Positions 1 to 8,366 of a stretch of DNA of 64,000 bases are shown here, in pieces (the stretch's first letter is position 1; the number at the start of each line of letters is the position of its first letter). The DNA lies in the NCBI RefSeq assembly GCF_000184705.1, contig NC_014831.1, positions 372,001 through 436,000 on the forward strand. Direction: 5' to 3'. The DNA comes from Thermaerobacter marianensis DSM 12885. Its GTDB lineage: Bacteria; Bacillota; Sulfobacillia; Thermaerobacterales; Thermaerobacteraceae. A model generated the notes under the pieces. The model made no database searches. It worked only from the letters and a program-made list of their open reading frames with translations, and was not told the DNA's origin. Position numbers and translations under genes: made by a program.

Positions 1-1
1 G

Positions 2-538
2 TATATCCTGGCGGCCGTCGGCGCCGCCACGGAGCTCAGCCGGCCGGCGGTGCTGTACTACGTCATGGCGTACACCTTCATGAACGTGGGGGCCTTCGCG
101 GTGATCACCGCCCTGCAGGTGCAGGGCGAAGGCCGCGAGGTGCGGGACTTCGCCGGGCTGGCGCGCCGGGAGCCGTTGCTGGCGGCGCTGCTGGTGGTGT
201 TCCTGGTGTCCCTGGTGGGGCTGCCGCCCACGGCGGGCTTCATGGCCAAGTTCTCGGTGTTCCGCGCCCTGGTCTCCGCAGGCAATTTCTGGCTGCCCGT
301 CGTGGTGGCCCTGAACAGCGTGATCTCCGTGGGCTACTACTACAACCTGGTGCGGTACATGTACGTGGTGCCGGCGGACAAGGAGCCCGTTCCGTCGACG
401 CCCGTGGCGGTGCCGGCGCCCGTCTGGACGGTGCTGGTGGTCTGCGCTTTCTTCACCCTGGTGCTGGGCCTGTGGCCGGACGCCTTCGTGCGCTGGGCCG
501 AGGTGTCCTTGATGGCCATGGGTGGGGCCGGATTCTGA
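2..538 (+). CDS. nuoN: NADH-quinone oxidoreductase subunit N, C-terminal part
   Basis: This is the C-terminal ~178 residues of a proton-pumping membrane subunit of respiratory complex I; the frame is open at the left edge, so the start lies outside the window. The text 'YYVMAYTFMNVGAFAVI' and the segment 'VSLVGLPPTAGFMAKFSVF' are typical of the NuoN/antiporter-like family. At least four hydrophobic membrane segments are visible. It is followed by a long GC-rich hairpin and by a convergent gene, so it is probably the last gene of a nuo operon that continues to the left. Family assignment is confident; no frameshift is seen. Confidence 0.93.
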   Translation, partial: YILAAVGAATELSRPAVLYYVMAYTFMNVGAFAVITALQVQGEGREVRDFAGLARREPLLAALLVVFLVSLVGLPPTAGFMAKFSVFRALVSAGNFWLPVVVALNSVISVGYYYNLVRYMYVVPADKEPVPSTPVAVPAPVWTVLVVCAFFTLVLGLWPDAFVRWAEVSLMAMGGAGF

Positions 539-627
539 GTCCGTGCAGGGCGTCAGGGCCCGGGGCTCTAGGGCTGGTCCGGCTCTGGGGCTGGGCCGTG
601 GGCGGCCTGTCGCGGCAGCGAGAAGGA

Positions 628-662
628 ACGGGCGGCCGTCCCTTGCCGGGACGGCCGCCCGT
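628..662 (+). terminator. Strong hairpin after nuoN
   Basis: A 15-bp perfect inverted repeat (628-642 against 648-662) with a 5-nt loop lies between the convergent nuoN and universal stress genes. No clear T run follows, so it may act on both strands as a structural terminator. Confidence 0.6.
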
Positions 663-775
663 CCTATGTTCAGGCGCGGGCCCGCCGGCGGCGGCGAGTC
701 CGGGCCCCCGGCCGGCGTTGCCAGCGGCGCGGTCAAACCGGGCAAACCGCCGAGCTCCCACCAGCCTGCGGCAGG

Positions 776-1198
776 CTACTGCACCACCAGGACGGGGCCC
801 CGCCAGTGTTCGACCACATAGGCGCTGACGCTGCCCAGCAGGGCCGAGGAGAGCCGTCCCAGGCCGCGCCGGCCCACCACCACCAGGTCCGGGCGCTGCC
901 GTTCGGCCTCGGCGACGATCTCCCGGCCCGGCTCGCCCCGGCGGAGCACCGGCTCCACGGGCGGTCGCGGCTGGCCGAGCCGGTCTGCTGCTGCCTCCAG
1001 GATGGCACGGCCGAGGCGCTCCGATTCCTCCTGGAACCGGTACACGGCATCGGGACCGACGAACAGATCGCCGCTCATTCCAGGGACGCAGTGCACCAGG
1101 ACCACCTGCGGATCCGATTGGCCTCGCAGCAGCTGCCCGGCCAGTTCCACCGCCCGGGCGGAGGCGGGGGAGCCGTCCACCGCGATCAGGAACTTCAC
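776..1198 (-). CDS. Universal stress protein (UspA family)
   Basis: This 140-residue cytoplasmic protein has the single-domain UspA fold. It begins 'MKFLIAVDGSPASARAVELA', the usual first strand and helix. It carries the ATP-binding signature G-x2-G-x9-G-S as 'GRRGLGRLSSALLGSVS' near residues 110-126. The GTG start at 1198 fits the family N terminus, and a G-rich stretch just upstream can serve as ribosome binding site; an ATG two bases further up is out of frame. Such proteins often bind ATP and respond to stress or energy limitation. It follows the antiporter gene on the same strand after about 260 bp. Confidence 0.88.
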   Translation of the reverse strand: MKFLIAVDGSPASARAVELAGQLLRGQSDPQVVLVHCVPGMSGDLFVGPDAVYRFQEESERLGRAILEAAADRLGQPRPPVEPVLRRGEPGREIVAEAERQRPDLVVVGRRGLGRLSSALLGSVSAYVVEHWRGPVLVVQ

Positions 1199-1460
1199 CG
1201 CATGCCACCCCCAGGTCGTTCCCCTGGTCCCAACCCGTCGTTCCCCTGGTCCCAGCAGCCAGGCCTCATGCTTCCGCGGCCCCGCCGACGCGCCGCCGCC
1301 GCGCCGGCGCCGTGACGCCTGCACGATGCCCCCCAGCGCAGTGCGGGTTGAGAGCCTACGCGGGTATCCCGGGCCGGGCCCGGCCATGGCCATGGCACGG
1401 GTCCAGGCCACCGTACCCGCGGCCGCGCTCAACCCTGGTCCGGGTCGGTTCCCGTCCGCA

Positions 1461-2813
1461 TCAGTCGGCCTCTCCCGACCGCGGGCCGGGCGCGGGGGAG
1501 AAGGCGGCCGCACCCGACGGCGACCCGGGGGCACGGCCGAAGGACCAGCGCAACAGGATGGGCGTGATCAGCGTGGTAAAGAGCGTCATGACGACCATGA
1601 CGGAGAAGACCGCCTGGGAGATCACCCCTTCCTGCAGGCCGATGCCTGCCACGATCAGGGCGACTTCGCCGCGGCTGACCATGCCGATGCCCACCCGCAA
1701 GGCCTCCATCCAGGTAAAGCCGAAGGGGCGCACCCCCGAGCCCGAGCCGACGATCTTGCCCAGGGCCGCGGCCAGCAGGATCAGCACCAGGAAGGCGGGG
1801 CCACTGGCCGCCACGGCGTCCAACAGGTCGGTCTCCAGTCCGATGTTGACGAAGAAGATGGGGACGAAGAAGCCGTAGGCCAGCACCGCCAGCCTTTCCT
1901 CGACGGCGCGCTTGACGTCGGGGACCAGGGTCAGCATCACGCCCGCCATATAGGAGCCCGTAATGGCCGCCACGCCGCCCAGTTCCTCCGCGGCCACGGC
2001 CAGCAAGAGGCCGGCCACCAGGGCCATGGCGAACTGGGGTTCCGTGCCCGGCCAGCGGGCGGCCCGGCGCAAAATGGGCGGGAGAAGCCAGCGGCCGGCG
2101 GCGATGGCGGCGGCAAAGAAGGCGACCATGCGCAGGACGATGAGCCCCACCGCCAGGGCACCCGCACCGCCGGCGTCGGCACCCTGCGCGGCCGCGGTCG
2201 ACCCGGAGGAACCGGCGGCCACCGCCGCTGCGCCGCCGGCGGCGTCCCCCGCGCCCGCCAGGCCCGCCTGGTGCAGCGCCACCACCACCGAGAGGATGAC
2301 GATGCCCATGACGTCGTCGATCACGGCGGATCCGAGGATCGTCGTCCCCTCGCGGGAGCGCAGCCGGCCCAGTTCCAGCAGCGTCTGGGCGGTGATGCTG
2401 ACCGAGGTGGCGGTCAGGATGGTGCCGATGAAGATGCTCTCGTAGAGGGGGAAGCCGAAGGCCAGCCCCAGGGCCGTCCCGGCCAGGAAAGGCAGGGCGA
2501 CTCCGCCCACGGCGCCGAAGAAGGCCGCAGCCCCCACCTTGCGCATCTCTTCGAGATCGGTTTCCAGGCCCGCCAGGAACATGAGGAAGATGACGCCCAG
2601 CTCGGCCAGGTCGCGGGTGAGGCGCTCCAGGTACGGGGGATCGGTGAAGACGGGCCAGTGCAGGACGTCGAGCAGGGTGGGGCCGAGCAGGATGCCGGCC
2701 AGCAGCTCGCCGAACACCGCCGGCTGGCCCAGGCGCTTGGAGAGCGCGCCCGCACCCTTGGCGGCGGTGATCACCACGGCGAGCAGGACGGCCACCTGCA
2801 GGAAGGACGGCAT
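1461..2813 (-). CDS. Cation:proton antiporter, CPA2 (Kef/Nap-like) family
   Basis: This 450-residue integral membrane protein has about 12-13 hydrophobic helices. The N-terminal 'LGQPAVFGELLAGILLGP' and 'GVIFLMFLAGLETDL' are hallmarks of CPA2 antiporters. An Asp pair (D166-D167, in 'GSAVIDDVMGI') sits where Na+/H+ antiporters bind the ion. No RCK/TrkA regulatory domain follows; the protein ends in a Pro/Ala-rich tail. A Gly/Ala/Ser-rich loop (about residues 185-215) is inserted between helices. An AAGGAGG ribosome site precedes the ATG. It would exchange Na+ or K+ for protons across the cytoplasmic membrane; ion specificity cannot be read from the sequence. Confidence 0.88.
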   Translation of the reverse strand: MPSFLQVAVLLAVVITAAKGAGALSKRLGQPAVFGELLAGILLGPTLLDVLHWPVFTDPPYLERLTRDLAELGVIFLMFLAGLETDLEEMRKVGAAAFFGAVGGVALPFLAGTALGLAFGFPLYESIFIGTILTATSVSITAQTLLELGRLRSREGTTILGSAVIDDVMGIVILSVVVALHQAGLAGAGDAAGGAAAVAAGSSGSTAAAQGADAGGAGALAVGLIVLRMVAFFAAAIAAGRWLLPPILRRAARWPGTEPQFAMALVAGLLLAVAAEELGGVAAITGSYMAGVMLTLVPDVKRAVEERLAVLAYGFFVPIFFVNIGLETDLLDAVAASGPAFLVLILLAAALGKIVGSGSGVRPFGFTWMEALRVGIGMVSRGEVALIVAGIGLQEGVISQAVFSVMVVMTLFTTLITPILLRWSFGRAPGSPSGAAAFSPAPGPRSGEAD

Positions 2814-2858
2814 ATCGGGTCGGTTCCTCCTTGCGGCTCCTTGATGCGGCGCAGAGCG

Positions 2859-3641
2859 CTACCGGCGGGTCCGGCCGGCGCTTCCGCCCGCGCGCCCGCC
2901 GGCGGGGCCGGAACGGTGGCTTGTCCCTTCGAGTCGTGCCCGCTGCCAGGCCAGCAGGGCCTCACGCAGGGACGAACCGGCCTGCGCCCCCTCGGTCCGC
3001 CCTTCGAAGAGCTTGGCGACGTGCTCCGGGTTCACCTGCCACGCGCCGTGCTCGAGCACGGGTCCGGGAACCGGCCTCCGCGTCAGCACCAGGACCGGTT
3101 GCGGCGCCACGGTCCAGCGGATGCCGGCCGCGGCCAGCTCGGACACCAGGGTCTGGGTATCCGCGGCCAGCCGCTCGGCCGCCCGGACCAGATGCTTTCG
3201 CGCCGCCTTGGGGCGTGCCGCCGCGGAGACGTCCAGCGTCGCCACAACCCATGCCCGGTTTTCACCGGCCACCAGCAGCTCGGCGCCGCCGCGGCCGCGG
3301 TGGGGCGTAGGGGGCAACACCAGTTTGACCAGGCCGCCGGGCAGGCGCTCCAGGGCATCCAGCAGGCGGCGCCGGCCGTCGGCCACCTGCATCAGGGTGA
3401 AGAACCGGGCGGCGCAGAGGCCGGCACCCACCAGGCACCAGAAGCCGAACATGTCCAGGATGTTGATTCCCAGCAGGCGGCGCAGACGAAACAGGGAACC
3501 GGCGCCCCACCCCAGGAGTACGCACGCGACAGCCCAGTTCCAGGGGAAACGCGGCGGTGCGGGCGGCGGGCCGACCCACCCCGACGCCGGCGGCCCCTGA
3601 TGGAGTGCGGGTTGCGAAGCGTCCGGATTGGGCGACGTCAT
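2859..3641 (-). CDS. Membrane-anchored protein with a possible NERD-like domain
   Basis: This 260-residue protein is not firmly recognised. After a Pro-rich N terminus come two hydrophobic segments, about residues 32-50 and 58-82. The cytoplasmic part alternates beta strands and helices ('GGAELLVAGENRAWVVATLDVS' region, then a long basic helix), loosely like nuclease-related (NERD) domains that follow two membrane helices. The expected D-x(n)-E-x-K catalytic residues are not clear, so activity is doubtful. I place the start at the ATG at 3641, where the membrane-protein-like sequence begins; upstream sequence in the same frame is a low-complexity shadow. It lies between the bc-complex terminator and the antiporter gene, 46 bp from the latter. 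Confidence 0.55.
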   Translation of the reverse strand: MTSPNPDASQPALHQGPPASGWVGPPPAPPRFPWNWAVACVLLGWGAGSLFRLRRLLGINILDMFGFWCLVGAGLCAARFFTLMQVADGRRRLLDALERLPGGLVKLVLPPTPHRGRGGAELLVAGENRAWVVATLDVSAAARPKAARKHLVRAAERLAADTQTLVSELAAAGIRWTVAPQPVLVLTRRPVPGPVLEHGAWQVNPEHVAKLFEGRTEGAQAGSSLREALLAWQRARLEGTSHRSGPAGGRAGGSAGRTRR

Positions 3642-3682
3642 GATCTCGGCGAGCCCCCGTTTCACGCCATCAATGGGTTGAA

Positions 3683-3709
3683 GGGGCACCGGCATGGACC
3701 CGGTGCCCC
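3683..3709 (-). terminator. Hairpin ending the cytochrome bc operon
   Basis: A perfect 10-bp stem (3683-3692 against 3700-3709) with a 7-nt loop lies downstream of the diheme cytochrome c stop codon on the minus strand. The next bases on that strand are TTCAACCC, a weak T-tract. It separates the respiratory operon from the membrane protein gene. Confidence 0.55.
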
Positions 3710-3840
3710 TCGGCCCACCTCGGGCGGTCCGCTCGCCCTGGTGGTGCAGTTCGCGCCGGCCGCCCGTCGGGGCGTGGCCGGCGGCGCCGACCACGCCCGT
3801 CGCGCGCACGGGCGACCGAAACTTATCCGGCGAAGCGGCC

Positions 3841-4857
3841 TCACGCGCCGCCGCCCTGGCCCTGGCCCTGGCTACCGGTCCCCTCGGTGGTACCGGGTGC
3901 CGCGGCGGCATTGCGGTTCTCCACGTCACCCAGGCCCATGAGGAACCGGGCCAGGAGGCGGATCTGTTCGGGCGACATGGCGTTCTCGAAGGCCGGCATG
4001 ATGCTGCGGAACTTGTCCTGCTCCTTGCGGTAGGTCTCCGTCAGGTCCACCGGAGTGCCCTGACCGTGCCACACCGAAGGCATCCGCTCCCAGGGCGCGA
4101 AGGCCTGGGGGTTGGCGATCCACCGCTCGACGAACTCCTGGCTCGGCAGCCACTCGCCGGCTCGGGTCAGGTTGGGGCCGACCACGCCGCCGTAACTGCC
4201 GAGGGTGTGGCACTGGACGCAGTTCATCGTGACGAAAAGCTTCTTGGCCTCCTGGTTCTCCTCATCCGTCAATCCGGCGGCCTTCACGTCCAGGTCCTCG
4301 GCGGTGACGGCCCGGGTGCGGGGTTCCTGCTGACCCGTGTCGGGGTTGGTGACGTACTCCGTCACGGTGAGCCGTGCCACCTCAGGGGCGGCCGCGTACT
4401 TGCTGGGCTCCTTCCAGTCGCCGTACATCAAGAAGGTGACCAGGTCGCGAATCTGCTGCTCGTTCAGCGGCCCGTTGTCCGAGGTCGCCCAGGTGGGCAT
4501 GCGCGTGTACGAGTGGATCTTGCCGCCCTCGATCTGCCAGGTGTTGCGATCGAAGCCGGGTCGGCCGCGGGCGATGGTTTTGGTCAGGAAATCCTGAATC
4601 GTGGCGACCTGAATGCCGGTCTTGCCCTCGGCGCGGAATTCCTCCCGGTTCAGGGGCGGGCCGATGATCCCCTCGCCCACGGGGCCGTGGCACACCATGC
4701 AGTTCTGGGCATAGATCTGGGCACCGCGGGTGGCCTGTTCATCCCGCGCCGCCGCCGACGCCCGGGTCATGCGCTGGCTCTCGAAGAGCCAGTACCCCTG
4801 CAGGATCAAGATCAGCGCCCAGAGCAGGGCCAGAGCGACCACTTTCCGCTTGCTCAA
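3841..4857 (-). CDS. Membrane-anchored diheme cytochrome c of the bc complex
   Basis: This 338-residue protein has an N-terminal membrane anchor (residues 6-25) and two class I cytochrome c domains. The heme-binding motifs are C53-x-x-C56-H57 and C213-x-x-C216-H217. Met residues in 'RMPTW' (M120) and in 'RMPS' or 'IMPAF' (M259 or M287) could be distal ligands. As last gene of the operon it replaces cytochrome c1/f as electron acceptor from the Rieske protein. Heliobacteria also use a diheme cytochrome c in this role (established knowledge). It starts at TTG with a good AAGGAG site 8 bases upstream. The C terminus is a Gly/Gln-rich tail. Confidence 0.9.
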   Translation of the reverse strand: MSKRKVVALALLWALILILQGYWLFESQRMTRASAAARDEQATRGAQIYAQNCMVCHGPVGEGIIGPPLNREEFRAEGKTGIQVATIQDFLTKTIARGRPGFDRNTWQIEGGKIHSYTRMPTWATSDNGPLNEQQIRDLVTFLMYGDWKEPSKYAAAPEVARLTVTEYVTNPDTGQQEPRTRAVTAEDLDVKAAGLTDEENQEAKKLFVTMNCVQCHTLGSYGGVVGPNLTRAGEWLPSQEFVERWIANPQAFAPWERMPSVWHGQGTPVDLTETYRKEQDKFRSIMPAFENAMSPEQIRLLARFLMGLGDVENRNAAAAPGTTEGTGSQGQGQGGGA

Positions 4858-4887
4858 GGCTGCGACTCCTTTCCGCGCGGGCGGCCT

Positions 4888-5016
4888 TTAGTCGTCCTCA
4901 CCCGACGTCTCCAGGGGGCGGCCCGTGAACCGCTCCACGGTGTCCACCGCCAAGAGGCAGAGGAAGATCACGACCAGCACGGCGAGAAGCTCCACGGACT
5001 CGAGAACCTCGAACAC
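4888..5016 (-). CDS. 42-residue single-span membrane protein in the bc operon
   Basis: This small frame begins with GTG, directly behind a near-perfect GGAGGTGA ribosome site. It encodes a short N terminus, one hydrophobic span (about residues 9-24, 'ELLAVLVVIFLCLLAV') and a charged tail ending GEDD. It fits tightly between the Rieske gene (28 bp away) and the cytochrome c gene (30 bp away). The strong ribosome site and tight packing argue that it is translated. By size and topology it resembles the small single-helix subunits of cytochrome b6f (PetG/L/M/N); I see no sequence similarity, so a role as an accessory subunit is inference. Confidence 0.7.
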   Translation of the reverse strand: MFEVLESVELLAVLVVIFLCLLAVDTVERFTGRPLETSGEDD

Positions 5017-5044
5017 GGTGGGTCACCTCCTCGTGATCCCGGGG

Positions 5045-5944
5045 TCAGGACACCCGGGTCAGCTGATCCGGGCTGAAGGCCTGGCGCTGCTGGACCCGGC
5101 CGGTATCGACCCACACGTTGCCCGCGGCGTCGATCTCGATGGGGAAGTAGTCCAAGGGCCGCGGCGCGGGACCGCCGATCTTCTCGCCCACCTTGTTGAA
5201 CTGCGAGCCGTGGCACGGGCAACAGAAGCACCCGCCTACGTCGGGCCGCTCCTCGGGCTTCCAGGGCACCGTGCAGCCCAGGTGCGTGCACCGCCAGTAG
5301 AGGGCGATCATGCCTTCTTCCACGTGCACCAGGTAGAACTTGCCGGCATCCACCTTGGTCACGGAGCCGACGGGGTAGTTGGCCACCGGGCCGATATTGA
5401 TCTTCTGGCCGAAGAAGCCCACCTTGCGCGGCCAGAAGTAGTTGGCGAAGCTGCCGGCGAACTGCCCGAGCCAGAGCAGGGCCGATCCCCACAGGGCCCA
5501 GTGCAGGAACGTCCGGCGGGTGACCGGTTCTTCCCGCCCGGCCGCGGCACCGTGACCGCCGGCGCGGGCCGGCGCAGGCCGCGCCGAACCAGCGGCGGCA
5601 CCAGCGGGCTCGCCCGCTGCACCGGCTGCCGCAGCCCTCCCCGCCGCGGCCTTGGCAGCCGCCGCCTTGGCGGCAGCGGCCTTGGCCGCCGCCAGCTTCT
5701 CGGGGTCGACCTTGGGGCGGGCAGGCTTCCCTTCGGTACCACCGGCACCGGCGGCGCCCCCATCACCCGCCCCGCTCCGCGAAGCGGCCGTTCCGCCGCT
5801 ACCCGCCGCAGCCGGCCGGCCGCCGGCAACCTCTCCGCTGGCCGCCGTCCCGGCGGCAGCGTCCGGCGCCTGGCCGGCCGGCCGGGAACCCGCCGCCGGT
5901 TGCCCTTCCGCGGCCTCCGGGCCGCGCTCCTGATCGTCGGCCAT
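5045..5944 (-). CDS. petC: Rieske [2Fe-2S] protein of the bc complex
   Basis: This 299-residue protein carries the electron from quinol to cytochrome c. The cluster motifs are clear: C219-T-H221-L-G-C224 and C242-P-C244-H245-G-S. C219, H221, C242 and H245 bind iron; C224 and C244 would form the stabilising disulfide. The membrane anchor spans about residues 148-170 and is preceded by a twin-arginine 'RRTFL' at 143-147, consistent with Tat export. The odd part is a ~140-residue, Ala/Gly/Pro-rich N-terminal extension with repeated KAAA units (residues 84-107) that would stay in the cytoplasm. GGAGGG precedes the ATG at 5944. Confidence 0.93.
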   Translation of the reverse strand: MADDQERGPEAAEGQPAAGSRPAGQAPDAAAGTAASGEVAGGRPAAAGSGGTAASRSGAGDGGAAGAGGTEGKPARPKVDPEKLAAAKAAAAKAAAAKAAAGRAAAAGAAGEPAGAAAGSARPAPARAGGHGAAAGREEPVTRRTFLHWALWGSALLWLGQFAGSFANYFWPRKVGFFGQKINIGPVANYPVGSVTKVDAGKFYLVHVEEGMIALYWRCTHLGCTVPWKPEERPDVGGCFCCPCHGSQFNKVGEKIGGPAPRPLDYFPIEIDAAGNVWVDTGRVQQRQAFSPDQLTRVS

Positions 5945-5991
5945 ACGCCAATCCCTCCAAACCTCGAGCTTCCTTCAAGTTTGACCCACGC

Positions 5992-6771
5992 TCAGTGAGG
6001 CGGCTTGAGCTGCCACGGCCAGACCAAGCGCAGGCTCTCGCCGCGGAAGCCCGTGCCGATCACCGTCAGCACGAAGTACGATGCGACGAAGACCGTAAAC
6101 AGCGCGATGATGGTCTCGCGCGTATTCGCTTGGTACCGACGGCGGACGATGGCCGCCAGCGCGCCGGGCACCGCCGCCATGACGATCAGCGGGATGACCA
6201 CGCCAGCGATCCACTCCACCACCTGCGCCTGGGCGTGGATCGCCTCCGGGCTCATAAACAGCCGCATGATGCCCGCCACCAGGCCGCGGGTGCCGATGTA
6301 GTCGACCCCGCCCACGTTGACCGTGAAGAAGGCGTCGAAGAGGATGAGCCCCAGCACGATCAACGTGGTGTACACGAAGGAAAACTTGAAGATCCGCAGC
6401 CCCTTCTCCCCCGAGAACCACACGCCCGTGTCCGACGGGTCGGTATCGATGTAGGGGATGGCCGCGATGAGCACCAGGGCCAGCCCCGGCACGATCACGC
6501 CCGCCAGGCTGGGGTGCATGTGCAGCAGCAACTCCTGCAGGTTGAGGAAGTACCAGGGCGCCTTGGCCGGATTGGGCGTACGGGTTGGATTGGCCAAATC
6601 CAGCAGCGGCGCCTTGATGAGAATGGCCAAAAGCGAGAGTCCGATGGTGTAGATCAGGGCCCCGACGAACTCGATCAGCAGCAGGTGGGGCCAGACGGTG
6701 ACCTGCTCCTTGGGATTGGGCCGCTGGGGCTCCTCGCCGGCCGCGGCCTTCACCGGTTGTGGCTGTGCCAC
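5992..6771 (-). CDS. petD: Cytochrome b6f-type subunit IV
   Basis: This 259-residue membrane protein has five predicted helices and corresponds to the C-terminal half of cytochrome b. It contains 'PWYFLNLQELLLHMHP', the equivalent of the quinol-site PEWY motif with Pro-Trp-Tyr kept and Glu missing. Unlike Bacillus QcrC it has no fused heme-c domain; the cytochrome c is a separate gene downstream. The start is GTG at 6771 behind GAGGAGGGAAG; upstream sequence in frame is Arg-rich and not protein-like. The gene stands between petB and the Rieske gene. Confidence 0.9.
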   Translation of the reverse strand: MAQPQPVKAAAGEEPQRPNPKEQVTVWPHLLLIEFVGALIYTIGLSLLAILIKAPLLDLANPTRTPNPAKAPWYFLNLQELLLHMHPSLAGVIVPGLALVLIAAIPYIDTDPSDTGVWFSGEKGLRIFKFSFVYTTLIVLGLILFDAFFTVNVGGVDYIGTRGLVAGIMRLFMSPEAIHAQAQVVEWIAGVVIPLIVMAAVPGALAAIVRRRYQANTRETIIALFTVFVASYFVLTVIGTGFRGESLRLVWPWQLKPPH

Positions 6772-6908
6772 GGGACTTCCCTCCTCCGTGCCCTTCCCCT
6801 CCGCCGCGCGGGTGCCCTTGCGACCGTGCCGGCACCGCGCGGGCCTGCCGCGTTCGTCCGTGACATCCGGCCGGGCTCGCGCGACGCCAGGCCCGGCCGC
6901 GAGGGTGC

Positions 6909-7679
6909 TCAGCGGGAGAATCCGTCCTTGCGCACCCGCCAGAAGTGCATGCCCATGAACACGGCCGCCACCAGGGGCAGGGCGAACACGTGCAGCGTGT
7001 ACCACCGGATCAGGGTGTTCTGGTTGATGTCATAGCCGCCGATGAGCAGGAACTTGAGCTTGTCCCCTACGAAGGGGGTGGCGCCGGCCATGTTCGTCCC
7101 CACCGTCACGGCCCAGTAAGCCAGCTGGTCCCACGGGAGCAAGTAGCCGGTGAAGCTCATCAGGAAGGTCAGCACCAGCAGCACGACGCCGATGACCCAG
7201 TTGAACTGCCGCGGCGGCTTGTAGGCGCCGGTGTAGAACACCCGCACCATGTGCAGGAACACCAGCAGCACCATGGCGTGGGCGGCCCAGCGGTGCATGT
7301 TGCGGAAGAACTGGCCGAAGGCCACGGTGGTCTCCAGGTCTTCGACGCTGAAATACGCCTGGGGCACGGCGGGGATGTAGTAGAACATCAGGATGACGCC
7401 CGTCACCGTCAACAGGATGAACATGAAAAAGGACGTGCCGCCGAGCCCGAAGGTGTAGCGGAAGGTCAGGGCCTGGCGGGTGATACGGCCCGGGTGCAGG
7501 TGCAGGAAGAGGCTGTTCAGGACGGCCAGGCCGCGGGTGCGCCGGTCCCGCGGGTACGGGTTCATGTACATGGACTTCCAGAGGGCGCTGTTGAAGATCC
7601 AGTCGGCAAGCCGTCCGATCAGCGACTTGCGCCCCCCGGGCGCCGGCGGCTGTTGCTCCGGTGTTCCAACCCGGCTCAA
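6909..7679 (-). CDS. petB: Cytochrome b6 (N-terminal half of cytochrome b)
   Basis: This 256-residue protein has four membrane helices and binds two b hemes. The ligand pairs are H129/H143 and H230/H245. The second pair is 15 residues apart, which is the b6-type spacing rather than the 14 of mitochondrial cytochrome b. '[15 protein letters not shown]' is the conserved quinol-oxidation-site loop. It starts at TTG with a GGAAGGAGG site upstream. It is the first gene of the minus-strand operon petB - petD - petC - small protein - diheme cytochrome c. Confidence 0.95.
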   Translation of the reverse strand: MSRVGTPEQQPPAPGGRKSLIGRLADWIFNSALWKSMYMNPYPRDRRTRGLAVLNSLFLHLHPGRITRQALTFRYTFGLGGTSFFMFILLTVTGVILMFYYIPAVPQAYFSVEDLETTVAFGQFFRNMHRWAAHAMVLLVFLHMVRVFYTGAYKPPRQFNWVIGVVLLVLTFLMSFTGYLLPWDQLAYWAVTVGTNMAGATPFVGDKLKFLLIGGYDINQNTLIRWYTLHVFALPLVAAVFMGMHFWRVRKDGFSR

Positions 7680-8366
7680 CGGGAAGCTCCTCCTTCCGGC
7701 CGACGAGTGTTGCCGCCGACCCCGGACGCCGGCCCGGGCGCGGCGCGGGAACGGAATCGCGCCCGGTGCCGGGGGAGGAACCGGCGCCAGGTGGCGGCGC
7801 TGCGGCGGGGCCGGTCCGAGGCGGGCCGCCGGGATCAGCCCGGGCCGCCAGGGCAGCGGCGAACCGCGGCGGCGAGCCGGTTCGCGGCGGCACCACGCAC
7901 GTCTACCACTTCACACTACACAAAGAGCCTTTGAGCCCGCAAGGGTTGCACACCGGATTATGCCGGGGCCGGCTCCGGCCGCCAACCGAGGCCGGGCCGC
8001 GCGCGGCGCTGGACGGGACCCCCTCCCTGCCGCCGGGGAGCGTGCCGGGCCGGAGGCTCCCGTTCCAGTGCGTTAGCATACCCCCAGCCCGCCGGATCCC
8101 GTCCCACAGCCTGCCATGGCGTTTGCGTCGCCCGCCCCGGGTATCGCACCCTGCAGGGGGGGAATGAAAGTTCGGGGCAGGGCGGGGAGCCGGCAGGAAC
8201 CCCGGCCCCGGCGGCGAATCCTGGCGAAGCGGGTTGCAATCTACATATGGTATCTAATCTTGTAGTGGCGCCTATATCTTGTTGACGGTGGGCGCCGTCA
8301 TCCCGGCAGCCGGCGCGTGCCGGGGACCGTCCGGATCGGCCCGCCGCGGCGAAGGGAGGTGAGCCG
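7680..8366. other. Divergent intergenic region, petB / nrdR
   Basis: This stretch holds no convincing gene. It separates the leftward bc operon from the rightward nrdR-nrdJ pair and should contain both promoters. The half nearest petB is very GC-rich. Lower-GC patches occur at about 7895-7965 and 8230-8285; the second contains the NrdR-box candidates listed separately. I could not assign a firm promoter for the bc operon. Confidence 0.5.
8241..8281 (+). promoter_or_regulatory. Two candidate NrdR boxes, 31 bp apart
   Basis: Cores CTACATATGG (8241-8250) and CTATATCTTG (8272-8281) match the NrdR-box core CWATATATWG at 8 and 9 of 10 positions. They lie start-to-start 31 bp apart, about three helical turns, the spacing known for paired NrdR boxes. 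They stand 86-126 bp upstream of nrdR. A TTGCAA at 8234-8239 could be a -35 element, so bound NrdR would block the promoter. Confidence 0.65.

Noticed and set aside
1002-3941. 979-codon plus-strand frame opposite the stress protein and antiporter genes
   Set aside because: It is the complement of a well-supported UspA protein and a CPA2 antiporter; its composition is unlike any protein family.
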